This document shows, piece by piece, positions 52,746-61,560 of a stretch of 64,000 nt of DNA. A program made the translations under genes and the position numbers. Under the pieces are notes generated by a model. The model did not search any database. It saw nothing but the letters and a program-made list of their open reading frames with translations, and was not told where the DNA came from. The stretch spans positions 56,777 through 120,776 of the forward strand of contig JBFXDX010000015.1 in NCBI GenBank assembly GCA_050180705.1, written 5' to 3'. This DNA is from SB25 sp050180705 (GTDB lineage: Bacteria > Bacteroidota > Bacteroidia > Bacteroidales > Tenuifilaceae). How positions within the stretch are numbered: position 1 is the stretch's first letter; every line of letters starts with the position of its first letter.

Positions 52746-54683
52746 CTACTCTTCTTGCTCTATGGTGGTAACCGAATCCACCGCCGAGGTTTGGGTGGAT
52801 AGAACGTATTTCGCATCTCCCAGCAGCCTAAACTCTGCCTCGGTTTGTATTGCGCTGTAATCGTCCTCGCTTATGTAGCCTCGGGTCAGCATCTTTTGCG
52901 ATACAAATTCAAAGCTGTTTTGCATGAATGGCTTAAGGTGGCTCTCATCTTCGAAAAGGTACTTGAATTTCGTTGGTCGCGGAATTATATAGGCAAGAAA
53001 CAGGGCTTCTCTCAGCGAAACCTCGCTGGGTTTCTTCCCAAAATAGTATTCACACGCCTCCTTAGCCCCATAAATGTTAGGGCCCCATTCTATGATATTC
53101 AGGTAAATCTCCAGCATTCTATCTTTGCTAACAATGCTCAAGTTTTCAATCATCCAAACTAGCAGAAATTCCTCAAATTTCCGGGTAATATTCTTATTCC
53201 GGTCTAGGTATAGGTTTTTGATTAGCTGTTGCGATATGGTACTGCCGCCTCTCGCAAACCGCTTCTCCCGAATATTGCAGGCCATGGCATACCTTATCCC
53301 ATCCAAATCGAATCCCCGGTGATTATAAAAGCTGCCATCTTCGCTGGTAATTACAGCCCAGCGTATAAATGGCGAAATATTATCAAGCGGGGTATAGGCT
53401 GCATTCGATCTATTCAGGTGAATCGATTTCACAAAGCTACCATCTACGTAAACATCGTGGGTAAACGTGTCGTTAATGGCGGTTAAGTTTGTTCTCCCGT
53501 ACGACAATATACAGAATCCCTTGCTGGTAAGCTTCGGCTCAATTGTTAGGCTATCAACATTGTGCAGGTCCACATTAACGTTGAGGCTATACTGGAACTT
53601 TCCTCCAACCCTAATCCCCGATAAGTTCCCGAAAAGGCCATGGGGCAGCGACTCAATCAGCTCTTGCCACGGGCTCTCGAATGTTCTAAATTTTATGTCG
53701 ATGGTGGTGTCTGGATTCGTGCTGTAGCATACCCCTAAATTCGCCTTCATCTTATTGAACGATATAACCGACGACGAATCCAAGCAGTAGGAGTGGGGTT
53801 CTATTTTGATATTCGAGCTAAACGATGCGCTATCAACATCAACCGGCGCTTCAGCAATCCTTGCTCCGATAAATCGCATTTTGGTTGCTTTCGTTTTCAC
53901 CTTTAGCTGTATTTTATTGGATGATATCTCGCTAGCCTGTATGGCAACCGCCGCGGTTTTAAAGTAAGCCGAAATATTAAGGAGAGGCTCAATAAACGGA
54001 ATCTTAGTTAGTCCTGTATCATTGCTAACCGTTATGTTCAACGAGTTATCCTTTTTGCTGGTAAACCCAGCAATGTTGAATTTGCAGTAACCATTGCTAT
54101 CGGCATAGTACGCTTCCGTTAAAAATTCATTTCCTTGATAGGTTAACCTTGGTATCCTTAGCGATTCATTGTACAGCGAGTCGGTGTATCTTACCGTAAA
54201 GTTTCTGATATCGAAGTGGGCTGTGCTAAAGCCAAAAACTTTCCGGAGCATGCTGCTTATACCTCGCACCGAGGAGTTCTTCTCATTAAATTGCTTTAAT
54301 GGTTTTGGTTTTTCGTTTTCACACTTCCAATTGTTATAGCTTATTGCATTATGAATATTCAGTATCGAATTGCTGACCGAAATTTCCAGTGGATTAATTT
54401 TAAGCCAAAGGAAACTGGCAATGCTCAGCTTTGTTTCCAGCGTATCAAAGTGAGCAATGGTATCGGAGTTAAGTGTAGCAAGGGTTAAATTGTAGAAGCC
54501 GATAGTGCGGATACCTGTAAATTCCAATTTCTCGGCACTTACCGATAGCCCATGGTTGCTCTTAATCTTTTCAATCTCATAGTCGAAAAAATATCGTGCA
54601 ATAACCCCCTTTAGTACAATCGCTAAAAGAATTATTGCTATTAGACCAATGCCTAATGTCTTTATTACTATTTTGATTTTCAA
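52746..54683 (-). CDS. GT51 peptidoglycan glycosyltransferase with long N-terminal AsmA-like region
   Basis: A 645-residue inner-membrane protein. One N-terminal anchor (about residues 7-30) is followed by about 370 residues of beta-rich periplasmic sequence of AsmA-like character. Then comes a GT51 domain (about 425-600) with the catalytic-glutamate motif EDGSFYNHRGFD, RGGSTISQQLIKNLYL and KFEEFLLVWMIE, and IYLNIIEWGPNIYGA. It lacks a transpeptidase domain, so it polymerises glycan strands only. Monofunctional MtgA enzymes have about 240 residues; the large extension is unusual and its role unknown. It is upstream of the 21-bp repeat and separate from the porin gene. Confidence 0.9.
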   Translation of the reverse strand: MKIKIVIKTLGIGLIAIILLAIVLKGVIARYFFDYEIEKIKSNHGLSVSAEKLEFTGIRTIGFYNLTLATLNSDTIAHFDTLETKLSIASFLWLKINPLEISVSNSILNIHNAISYNNWKCENEKPKPLKQFNEKNSSVRGISSMLRKVFGFSTAHFDIRNFTVRYTDSLYNESLRIPRLTYQGNEFLTEAYYADSNGYCKFNIAGFTSKKDNSLNITVSNDTGLTKIPFIEPLLNISAYFKTAAVAIQASEISSNKIQLKVKTKATKMRFIGARIAEAPVDVDSASFSSNIKIEPHSYCLDSSSVISFNKMKANLGVCYSTNPDTTIDIKFRTFESPWQELIESLPHGLFGNLSGIRVGGKFQYSLNVNVDLHNVDSLTIEPKLTSKGFCILSYGRTNLTAINDTFTHDVYVDGSFVKSIHLNRSNAAYTPLDNISPFIRWAVITSEDGSFYNHRGFDLDGIRYAMACNIREKRFARGGSTISQQLIKNLYLDRNKNITRKFEEFLLVWMIENLSIVSKDRMLEIYLNIIEWGPNIYGAKEACEYYFGKKPSEVSLREALFLAYIIPRPTKFKYLFEDESHLKPFMQNSFEFVSQKMLTRGYISEDDYSAIQTEAEFRLLGDAKYVLSTQTSAVDSVTTIEQEE

Positions 54684-54752
54684 TTAGTCAATATCTTTGG
54701 TGGTGCTGTAAAATTAGCGTAAACATTTTATTTAAGTATATACAATGAAATA

Positions 54753-54787
54753 AAAAAGGCATCGTCCACATATCACGATGCCTTTTA
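54753..54787 (-). terminator. Terminator of the porin-like gene
   Basis: On the minus strand AAAAGGCATCGT and ACGATGCCTTTTTT pair around a 9-base loop with a T run. It lies 19 bases after the stop of the gene at 54806. Confidence 0.88.
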
Positions 54788-54805
54788 GCGTGTTAATTGG
54801 AATTA

Positions 54806-56059
54806 TTAGAAAGTATATTTAGCCAGAAGTGTTATACGATTATTATATACAGGATCCATCGACGATTTTACTTTACGTTTTGCATCCCACTCTTTGCCAT
54901 AGATTGCAGCGGTTAGCATGTATTCAAACGCAAAGGTTAAATTCTCTTCGGTGTAGGATATTCGTGGCGAAATTCGGTAGATATAGTTTAGATCGTCACT
55001 ACGGTAATATTTAACCTTGTTTATTTCAAGGCTTGTGTAATTATCGTTTGCTCCGTAAAGTTTAGAGTATCCAAAGAACGCACCTAATCCAATTTTGCCA
55101 ATGCCATGCTGAATATCAACCCATGTACTCATGGTCTTTAGATTTGTATATTCATAGTCATTGTCGGCGGTAAGATTTGTACCTGTTTTCATTCCATAGC
55201 CACCAATCATTGTTAGGTGGGTTAAATTTTCACCGTAAACAACTTCAGCCTTTATGGTAGTAGAGTTGATTTTGCCCATCACAAATCCACTAAACAGGTA
55301 TTGTCCTATTTTCTCGGTGGTTTTATAGGTTGAGTCTGTTATAAGTCTAGGTTGTAGCCATTTGTACCCCGCCGATGCCCCAACTAAAAATGATTTACGG
55401 TTACCAAATGTTATTTGGGTTATTAATTCAGGTAGTCCTGCATTACGTTGAGCATCGGTAGGACCAGTTGATTTATGGTATGCCTGTGTTAGGGCTGCTG
55501 CCAATATTCGTATGGATTCGGAAGGGTAGTAGATATAGCGTATTTGGGGCGAACGATTCAATGAATGAAACGGAGCACCTGCACCAAACGAAATATTCGA
55601 AGGGATAACTTCATTAACCACAACAGGATGCCAGAATTGACCTAGGATTAATTCCGATTTTTCCCATTTTAGATTAATCATCGCGTGTCTCACTCTGAGT
55701 AAGTTGGCATAATCGTTTTGCGTCGCATAAAAATCGGCCTCAATCATTCCTGTAGTTTTTGCTCCTAGAATATTTGGCCCCGATATTTTACCGCCAATCC
55801 TCGAGTTCAAACTAAACATTTGTAGTTGACTCTTTTCATTAATATTTTTTCCGTTTAGATCTAAACTTTCCTTCAGCGGATATAGGTATAAATCACCATC
55901 TCGCGAATCCACTGACTTGTAGGAGTCGAAAATTATTTCGTAGGAAACATATCCATAAGGTTTGAACTCAATCTTCGGTTTCTCAGGTTCCTGAGCACTT
56001 ACATCGATTATCCAAACGCACATTATGGAGCCCAATAGAAATTTTAAAAGTGATCTCAT
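54806..56059 (-). CDS. Outer-membrane porin-like protein (DcaP-like)
   Basis: A protein of about 417 residues from the ATG at 56059, with a signal peptide (MRSLLKFLLGSIMCVWIIDVSA). The mature part is made of alternating hydrophobic and aromatic strands and ends with the outer-membrane signature LLAKYTF (terminal Phe). The GYVSYEIIFDSYKS start, the SRIGGKISGP and MIEADFYAT blocks, and RHAMINLKWEKSELILGQFW fit the DcaP-like porin family. The substrate is not known; no TonB plug is present. Single gene with its own terminator. Confidence 0.75.
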   Translation of the reverse strand: MRSLLKFLLGSIMCVWIIDVSAQEPEKPKIEFKPYGYVSYEIIFDSYKSVDSRDGDLYLYPLKESLDLNGKNINEKSQLQMFSLNSRIGGKISGPNILGAKTTGMIEADFYATQNDYANLLRVRHAMINLKWEKSELILGQFWHPVVVNEVIPSNISFGAGAPFHSLNRSPQIRYIYYPSESIRILAAALTQAYHKSTGPTDAQRNAGLPELITQITFGNRKSFLVGASAGYKWLQPRLITDSTYKTTEKIGQYLFSGFVMGKINSTTIKAEVVYGENLTHLTMIGGYGMKTGTNLTADNDYEYTNLKTMSTWVDIQHGIGKIGLGAFFGYSKLYGANDNYTSLEINKVKYYRSDDLNYIYRISPRISYTEENLTFAFEYMLTAAIYGKEWDAKRKVKSSMDPVYNNRITLLAKYTF

Positions 56060-56245
56060 AGAATATAGTTTTGTTGGTTGAACGATTATAATACTCAATA
56101 GTGTTCCATAAATATACACTATCTATTTTTATACCAATGCTTTAGTTGATATATATCACTTTTCTAATATATTTAACATCCATTAAATAACTGGAGTTAA
56201 AACAATAGTTTTATAGAAAATGTTCGATAGGCTAGGTCCTTAAGC

Positions 56246-56953
56246 CTATTTTTTCATGGCAATGACTTTTAAGTCCCGAGGCATTTTTTCAATAGCATAC
56301 CTGAATGCAGTACGAGGCATGATCGATTTCTTTGACATTATATAGTCGAAAATTTCTTTTTGATAAGCCTGACTTGCGGCTTTCAGCATCCAGCCGTAAC
56401 CTTTTTGCACTAGGTCATCTTTATCCAGAAGAAGAATATTGGCAATTTCAATGATATCGTTTAAAAATAAACCTTTGCGTGCGGGTATTATTAACGAAAC
56501 AGCGGCAGCACGGCGCACCCATCTGTTTTCTGATTTAGCCCATGCTTTAAGTTTCTCAATATATGATGGGTATTTTTCTAAGAACTCGCCAACCGTGTGA
56601 TTGCAAAGAGTGTCGCACGATGCCCAATTATTTACAGACGTTCTAATCCATTTTTCGTATATCAGAAAATCATCAATCTCAATTTTGCTATGCATATAGT
56701 ATGACCAGTTGCATGCAATAAACGATTCTTCAATAAAGCCAGATTCCCATAGTTCTTCACAAAGGTCAAAAACCTCCTTTTTTGATAAATTGACTATCGA
56801 TTTGTAGTGTTCCTTGCCAATTTTAACAACAGCAGCCGATTTTACACCATGGCATTTAATTTCTTCCTTGAAAAAACGTTGGCTACTTTGCTTGGTGTTT
56901 TCGTCGGAGGTAGATATCAATTCTTTCCTTATATTGTCGACTATCTGGCTCAT
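56246..56953 (-). CDS. AlkD-like DNA alkylation repair / HEAT-repeat protein
   Basis: A 235-residue all-helical protein of the AlkD family (DNA glycosylase built from HEAT-like repeats). Markers include QRFFKEEIKCHGVKSAAV near residue 25, then FIACNWSYYM, WASCDTLCNHTVGEFL near residue 113, SENRWVRRAAAVSLI near residue 140 and QKGYGWMLKAASQ near residue 185. These include the aromatic and acidic positions used by AlkD to hold flipped-out bases. A -7 like box, TATCTTTG, lies 29 bases upstream on the minus strand. Divergent from the M2 peptidase gene. Confidence 0.85.
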   Translation of the reverse strand: MSQIVDNIRKELISTSDENTKQSSQRFFKEEIKCHGVKSAAVVKIGKEHYKSIVNLSKKEVFDLCEELWESGFIEESFIACNWSYYMHSKIEIDDFLIYEKWIRTSVNNWASCDTLCNHTVGEFLEKYPSYIEKLKAWAKSENRWVRRAAAVSLIIPARKGLFLNDIIEIANILLLDKDDLVQKGYGWMLKAASQAYQKEIFDYIMSKKSIMPRTAFRYAIEKMPRDLKVIAMKK

Positions 56954-56981
56954 GATGATATTTATTCGGTTAAATGTTGAT

Positions 56982-56989
56982 CAAAGATA
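56982..56989 (-). promoter_or_regulatory. Candidate -7 element of the AlkD-like gene
   Basis: TATCTTTG on the minus strand fits TAnnTTTG, predicting a transcript start near 56976 and a leader of about 23 bases. Confidence 0.45.
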
Positions 56990-57041
56990 CTCCGTAAATA
57001 AATTAAACACTCAGTTTAAAGTATTTTTAACGAACCTTTTT

Positions 57042-57049
57042 TACTTTTG
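57042..57049 (+). promoter_or_regulatory. Candidate -7 element of the M2 peptidase gene
   Basis: TACTTTTG matches TAnnTTTG and would start a transcript near 57055, giving a leader of about 18 bases before the ATG at 57073. Confidence 0.45.
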
Positions 57050-57072
57050 AGGTAATAATAAACCCAAGAACT

Positions 57073-58761
57073 ATGAACAAACTACTATCGTTAGCAGTTG
57101 CAGTATTATTAGGCGCTGCTATGCTTGTATCTTGCACATCAAAACAGGCTGAAATGGAAAAAAAATTAACTGAGTTTATCGATAAGGTCGATAAACAGAT
57201 TGTTCCTCTTTCTAAGGAAGTTGCCATTGCATCTTGGGATGCATCAATTTCGGGTAAGGATGAGGATTATGCAAAATCTGAGGAGGTTCAGATTAAGCTG
57301 GCGAATATTTATGCCGATTCTGCACTTTTTGCGGAGTTAAAGGCGATTAAGGAATCAGGATTGGTGAAAGATTCTTTGTTAAAGCGTCAGATGGAGATAC
57401 TATATCCATCATTTCTAAAGAATCAGGTCGATCCACAGCTCCTCGAGCAAAAAATCAAAATGGAGGCAAACCTAGAGAAGAAGTACTCGAATTTTCGTGC
57501 TAAGGTTGGTAATAAAATGTTAACCGATAATGAGATTGAAGGAATTCTAGCATCGTCGACCAATAGCAAAGAGCTGGAGCAAGCCTGGAATGCGCATAAA
57601 ATGATTGGTCGTGAAGTTGCCGATGATGTTATTGCGTTGGTGAAGGTTCGTAATCAGATTGCTCAGAAGTTGGGCTACGAGAATTATCACTCCATGAATA
57701 TGACTCTTTCGGAACAGGATCCAGAGGTAGTTCTTTCGCTTTTCGACGAGTTGGATAGTTTAACTAGTGGTACGTTTGCTCAGCTAAAAGGAGATATCGA
57801 TGCATATCTTTCTAACCGCTATAAATTATCGGCCGATAAGCTAATGCCATGGCATTATCAGAACCGGTATTTTCAGGAAGCACCTAAAATTTATAGTGTC
57901 GATTTGGATAAATATTATGCAAATCAGGATTTAGTTGCCTTAACTGCGAAGTTCTATAATGGAATTAATCTTAATGTTGATGATATTATTGCCCATTCCG
58001 ATTTATTCGAAAAACCAGGAAAGAATCAACATGCTTATTGTACCGATATTGATAGAGCAGGCGATGTTCGGGCTCTCTGTAATGTAAAACCATCCTATAG
58101 TTGGATGAATACAATGCTTCACGAATTTGGACATGGGGTGTACTCAAAGTATAATGATATGGCAAAGCCATATTTACTACGCGATGCTGCTCATAGTTTT
58201 ACTACCGAGGCCATTGCCATGATTATGGGTCGTTTGGCCAGCAATCCACAGTGGATGCTTGATATGGGAATTATTACTCCTGAACAAAAGGCCGAAATTG
58301 AGGGCGATTGCTTTAAATCGTTACGATTGGAGCAGTTAACATTTAGCCGTTGGGCTCAAGTTATGTACAGATTCGAGAAGGCAATGTATGCAAATCCTGA
58401 TCAGGATTTAAATGCTCTTTGGTGGCAATTGGTGGAAAAGTACCAAATGCTTAAGAAACCAGAAGGTAGAAACGAACCCGATTGGGCTACCAAAGTACAC
58501 GTTGCGCTTTATCCATGCTATTACCATAACTACTTAATGGGCGAAATGTTAGCGTCGCAGTTGAATTACTATATAGCAGCAAATGTCTTGAATAACTCAG
58601 ATATTTCAGCTATAAGTTTTGTGAATAAACCTGAGGTTGGAAAATATCTTTTCGAGAAAGTATTTAAACCTGGCTGTCTTTATGAGTGGAATGATATGAT
58701 AGAAAAAGCCACTGGTGAAAAATTAACTGCTAAGTACTATGCAAAACAATTTGTAGAGTAA
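57073..58761 (+). CDS. M2-family peptidyl-dipeptidase lipoprotein (ACE-like)
   Basis: A zinc dicarboxypeptidase of 562 residues. The N-terminus is a lipoprotein signal (MNKLLSLAVAVLLGAAMLVSC; lipobox LVSC, Cys21), so it is anchored in a membrane facing the periplasm or cell surface. The gluzincin motif HEFGH with the downstream glutamate in FTTEAIAMIMGRLA places it in the M2/M3-like group. NWALQVMY-like residues appear as FSRWAQVMYRFEKAMY, and WWQLVEKYQ is also family-typical. It probably trims dipeptides from peptides, which fits an amino-acid fermenter. Single gene with its own promoter box and terminator. Confidence 0.9.
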   Translation: MNKLLSLAVAVLLGAAMLVSCTSKQAEMEKKLTEFIDKVDKQIVPLSKEVAIASWDASISGKDEDYAKSEEVQIKLANIYADSALFAELKAIKESGLVKDSLLKRQMEILYPSFLKNQVDPQLLEQKIKMEANLEKKYSNFRAKVGNKMLTDNEIEGILASSTNSKELEQAWNAHKMIGREVADDVIALVKVRNQIAQKLGYENYHSMNMTLSEQDPEVVLSLFDELDSLTSGTFAQLKGDIDAYLSNRYKLSADKLMPWHYQNRYFQEAPKIYSVDLDKYYANQDLVALTAKFYNGINLNVDDIIAHSDLFEKPGKNQHAYCTDIDRAGDVRALCNVKPSYSWMNTMLHEFGHGVYSKYNDMAKPYLLRDAAHSFTTEAIAMIMGRLASNPQWMLDMGIITPEQKAEIEGDCFKSLRLEQLTFSRWAQVMYRFEKAMYANPDQDLNALWWQLVEKYQMLKKPEGRNEPDWATKVHVALYPCYYHNYLMGEMLASQLNYYIAANVLNNSDISAISFVNKPEVGKYLFEKVFKPGCLYEWNDMIEKATGEKLTAKYYAKQFVE

Positions 58762-58776
58762 GAGAATATCGTTCAT

Positions 58777-58804
58777 AAAAAAGCCCCGAAAGGGGCTTTT
58801 TTTA
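58777..58804. terminator. Bidirectional Rho-independent terminator
   Basis: AAAAAAGCCCC-GAAA-GGGGCTTTTTTT, a GNRA-capped hairpin with A and T tracts. It ends the M2 peptidase gene and the convergent 2-oxoacid oxidoreductase operon. Confidence 0.93.
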
Positions 58805-58819
58805 TGAATAAAGGATCTA

Positions 58820-59356
58820 TTATTTAATAATATCCATTCCTTTTTGAATCGCTTCTTGATTCATTGGAATCAAGTGGTGATGACGTGCCGGAAGCGATTT
58901 TTCCAATCCTTTAATTACGTTCTCCATTTTTACAATGGGTTTAACTTTTAGGAATGCTCCAAGAACAATCATGTTGAAAGTTTTTGCATTGTTCATTCTT
59001 GCGGCTTCTTCTGCGGCTTCAACCTTGAAGATTTTAATGTCATTGCGTTGAGGATGATGTGTAATACCATTTGGATCGTAAATCAGGGTTCCACCAGGCT
59101 TAACCATTTTCTCGAATTTATCCATCGATTGTTGGTTAAGAATAATTGCAGTATCAAATTCCTGTATGATTGGAGAGCTGATACGCGAATCGCTTAGGAT
59201 TACGGTTACATTTGCTGTACCTCCACGCATTTCGGGACCGTACGATGGCATCCACGATACTTCTTGGCCTTGCATAATTCCAGAGTATGCAAGTATTTTA
59301 CCCATCGAAAGAACACCCTGTCCACCAAATCCGGCTATAATGATTTCTTCTGTCAT
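58820..59356 (-). CDS. 2-oxoacid:ferredoxin oxidoreductase, gamma subunit
   Basis: A 178-residue gamma subunit of a four-subunit KOR/VOR-type enzyme. The N-terminal GFGGQGVLSMGKILAYSGIM and SWMPSYGPEMRGGTANVTVI motifs are diagnostic of the family's CoA/acceptor-binding subunit. Last gene of the operon, 27 bases after the beta subunit. The complex oxidises a 2-oxoacid to acyl-CoA and CO2 with ferredoxin as acceptor. The substrate (2-oxoglutarate or branched-chain 2-oxoacids) cannot be fixed from sequence by eye. Confidence 0.93.
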   Translation of the reverse strand: MTEEIIIAGFGGQGVLSMGKILAYSGIMQGQEVSWMPSYGPEMRGGTANVTVILSDSRISSPIIQEFDTAIILNQQSMDKFEKMVKPGGTLIYDPNGITHHPQRNDIKIFKVEAAEEAARMNNAKTFNMIVLGAFLKVKPIVKMENVIKGLEKSLPARHHHLIPMNQEAIQKGMDIIK

Positions 59357-59383
59357 TTTCTTGTTGGATTTAAAAGTTAATGC

Positions 59384-60145
59384 CTATTCGTCTTTCATAT
59401 CACCAAGTGGATAGAATGGGAACATGTTCTCCACCATCCACTCATTTGACTTAACTGGAGATAGTTTCCAACCTGAATTACAAGTTGAGACAATCTCAAC
59501 AAATGAGGTTCCTTTTTTCTTCCCAGTATTTTCAAATGCTTTTGCTATCGCCTTTTTTAGCTTGCGAACTGCTGCTGGTGTATGTGCCGATTGACGGGTA
59601 ACATAGCAAGTTCCTGGTAGTTGTGCTATTAACTCGGTTATTTTTAAAGGATAACCATTTAACTTAATATCTCTACCGTAGGGAGTAGTTGCAGTAACCA
59701 TTCCTTCGAGTGTGGTTGGAGCCATTTGGCCTCCTGTCATACCGTAAATACCGTTGTTTATAAAAATAACAACAATATTTTCGCCACGGTTGCAAGCGTG
59801 CATAATTTCAGCAGTTCCGATAGATGCAAGATCGCCATCCCCTTGATAGGTGAATACATACTTCTCGGGATGTAACCTATTAACAGCAGTTGCAACTGCG
59901 GGAGCTCTTCCGTGAGCAGCCTCTAGCCAATCTATGTCAAGGTAGTTGTATGCAAGAACTGCACAGCCTACAGGAGAAACAGCAATAGTCTTGTCCTGTA
60001 TGTTCATTTCCTCAATTACCTCAGCAATTAATTTATGCACAACACCATGGGTACAGCCTGGGCAATAGTGCATGATGTTATCGGTAAGAACCTTAGTTTT
60101 GGAGTAAACTAGGTTTTCCTCTTTTACTATATCTTTAATGTCCAT
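59384..60145 (-). CDS. 2-oxoacid:ferredoxin oxidoreductase, TPP-binding beta subunit
   Basis: A 253-residue subunit that binds thiamine pyrophosphate. Motifs include HYCPGCTHGVVHKLI near residue 27, the GDGDLASIGTAEIMHACNRG Mg-TPP motif near residue 100, NNGIYGMTGGQMAPTT near residue 129, and a later STCNSGWKLSP. It starts 4 bases after the alpha subunit stop, indicating tight coupling. No iron-sulfur motif of its own; electrons pass to the ferredoxin subunit encoded upstream. Confidence 0.95.
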   Translation of the reverse strand: MDIKDIVKEENLVYSKTKVLTDNIMHYCPGCTHGVVHKLIAEVIEEMNIQDKTIAVSPVGCAVLAYNYLDIDWLEAAHGRAPAVATAVNRLHPEKYVFTYQGDGDLASIGTAEIMHACNRGENIVVIFINNGIYGMTGGQMAPTTLEGMVTATTPYGRDIKLNGYPLKITELIAQLPGTCYVTRQSAHTPAAVRKLKKAIAKAFENTGKKKGTSFVEIVSTCNSGWKLSPVKSNEWMVENMFPFYPLGDMKDE

Positions 60146-60149
60146 CTCG

Positions 60150-61235
60150 TTAGCCTTTAATTAGTTTTTCTTCTAATGCCTTAACTATTTCGTTTGGAGT
60201 TGGAATAACGCCACCCATACGGCCATAGTGTTCAACAGGAACCTTGCCATTAACTGCAAGGCGAACATCTTCTACCATTTGTCCTGCACTCATTTCTACG
60301 GCTAAAATACCTTTTACCTGTCCAACCATAGACTGTATTGCTTTTGTTGGATAAGGGAATAGCGTGATAAGACGTAGTAAACCAACTTTGATACCTTTTT
60401 CGCGTGCAATTTCTACTGCTTTTTGGCAGATACGGCTCGAAGAACCATAAGCAACAAATAGGTATTCAGCATCGTCGCAGGATATTTTTTCGAAACGAAC
60501 TTCTTTTTCTTCAATTTCCCTGTATTTCTTTTGAAGTTTGATATTGAATTGTTCCTGACGGCTTGCTTCTAAGTCTAACGATGTGATTACGTTATGTTCA
60601 CGATTTGCGGTTTTCCCAGTTGTAGCCCAAGAACCGTAACGTGCAACAATTTCCTCGTTGGTTAATCTTGGCTTAAACTCTCCAACTTGAACTTTTTCCA
60701 TCATTTGGCCAATAACGCCATCCGATTGAATTTGAACAGGATTTCTGTACTTGAATGCAAGTTCAAAGCCTAGATCTACAAAATCGTACATTTCCTGTAC
60801 TGATGCTGGGGCTAGTACAATAAGTCTATAATCGCCATGACCACCACCTTTTACTGCCTGAAAATAGTCGCTCTGTGCTGGTTGAATTGTTCCTAAACCG
60901 GGGCCTCCACGAACTACGTTAACAACCAAGCAGGGGAGTTCTGCACCTGCAATATAAGTAATACCTTCTTGCTTTAAACTAATTCCGGGGCTCGATGATG
61001 ATGTCATAACCTTTTTAGCGCAGCCAGCACCACCGTATACCATATTAATTGCGGCAACTTCACTCTCGGCCTGTAATACAACCATGCCAGTTTCCTCCCA
61101 TGGCTTACGAGCCATAAGGGTTTCCATAACTTCGGATTGAGGAGTAATGGGGTAGCCAAAATAACCATCGCAACCACAACGGATTGCGGCTTCAGCAATA
61201 GCCTCATTTCCCTTCATTAATTTATAATCTGCCAT
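60150..61235 (-). CDS. 2-oxoacid:ferredoxin oxidoreductase, alpha subunit (VorB-like)
   Basis: A 361-residue alpha subunit. The pyrimidine-binding part starts MKGNEAIAEAAIRCGCDGYF, with YPITPQSEVME near residue 29 and the SSSPGISLKQEGITYIAGAELP block near residue 80. The transketolase C-terminal-like domain begins near residue 240 (YLFVAYGSSSRICQKAVEIA). This size and split layout are common in VorB (branched-chain) and KorA enzymes; the co-transcribed aminotransferase hints at amino-acid breakdown. Starts 40 bases after the ferredoxin gene. Confidence 0.94.
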   Translation of the reverse strand: MADYKLMKGNEAIAEAAIRCGCDGYFGYPITPQSEVMETLMARKPWEETGMVVLQAESEVAAINMVYGGAGCAKKVMTSSSSPGISLKQEGITYIAGAELPCLVVNVVRGGPGLGTIQPAQSDYFQAVKGGGHGDYRLIVLAPASVQEMYDFVDLGFELAFKYRNPVQIQSDGVIGQMMEKVQVGEFKPRLTNEEIVARYGSWATTGKTANREHNVITSLDLEASRQEQFNIKLQKKYREIEEKEVRFEKISCDDAEYLFVAYGSSSRICQKAVEIAREKGIKVGLLRLITLFPYPTKAIQSMVGQVKGILAVEMSAGQMVEDVRLAVNGKVPVEHYGRMGGVIPTPNEIVKALEEKLIKG

Positions 61236-61275
61236 TTTCTTGTAATTAATATTTTCGAATTATTATTTACGTTGC

Positions 61276-61512
61276 TTAGGCGTTTGCCTCGGTTTTTACC
61301 TTGTATACAGATATTACACTGTCGGGACATACCAATGCGCAATTGGTACAACCGATACAAGCCTCAGGGTTCGACATATAGGCGTAGTTGTAACCTTTGC
61401 CATTAACCTCTTTAGCCAAGTCGATGACTTTTGAGGGACAAGCAACAACACAAAGGCCACACCCTTTGCATTTTTCTACGTCTACAACAATTGCTCCTCT
61501 TATTTTTGCCAT
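61276..61512 (-). CDS. 2-oxoacid:ferredoxin oxidoreductase, 2x[4Fe-4S] ferredoxin (delta) subunit
   Basis: A 78-residue ferredoxin-like subunit from the ATG at 61512 (MAKIRGAIVVDVEKCKGCGL); the longer frame adds 14 atypical residues. Two CxxCxxCxxxCP motifs are complete (CKGCGLCVVACP and CIGCTNCALVCP), each binding one [4Fe-4S] cluster. It transfers electrons out of the TPP subunit to free ferredoxin, which could feed the hydrogenase. First subunit gene of the complex, 48 bases after the aminotransferase. Confidence 0.94.
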   Translation of the reverse strand: MAKIRGAIVVDVEKCKGCGLCVVACPSKVIDLAKEVNGKGYNYAYMSNPEACIGCTNCALVCPDSVISVYKVKTEANA

Positions 61513-61560
61513 AACATTTATGTTTTGAAAATGAATTATATTATTATGTTTCAATTTTTA

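Noticed and set aside
52329..52802. Plus-strand 157-codon open frame with EFLPSNI heptads
   Set aside because: It is a by-product of a 21-base tandem repeat whose period is a multiple of three; it runs into the 3' end of the GT51 gene and has no recognisable start signal or family.
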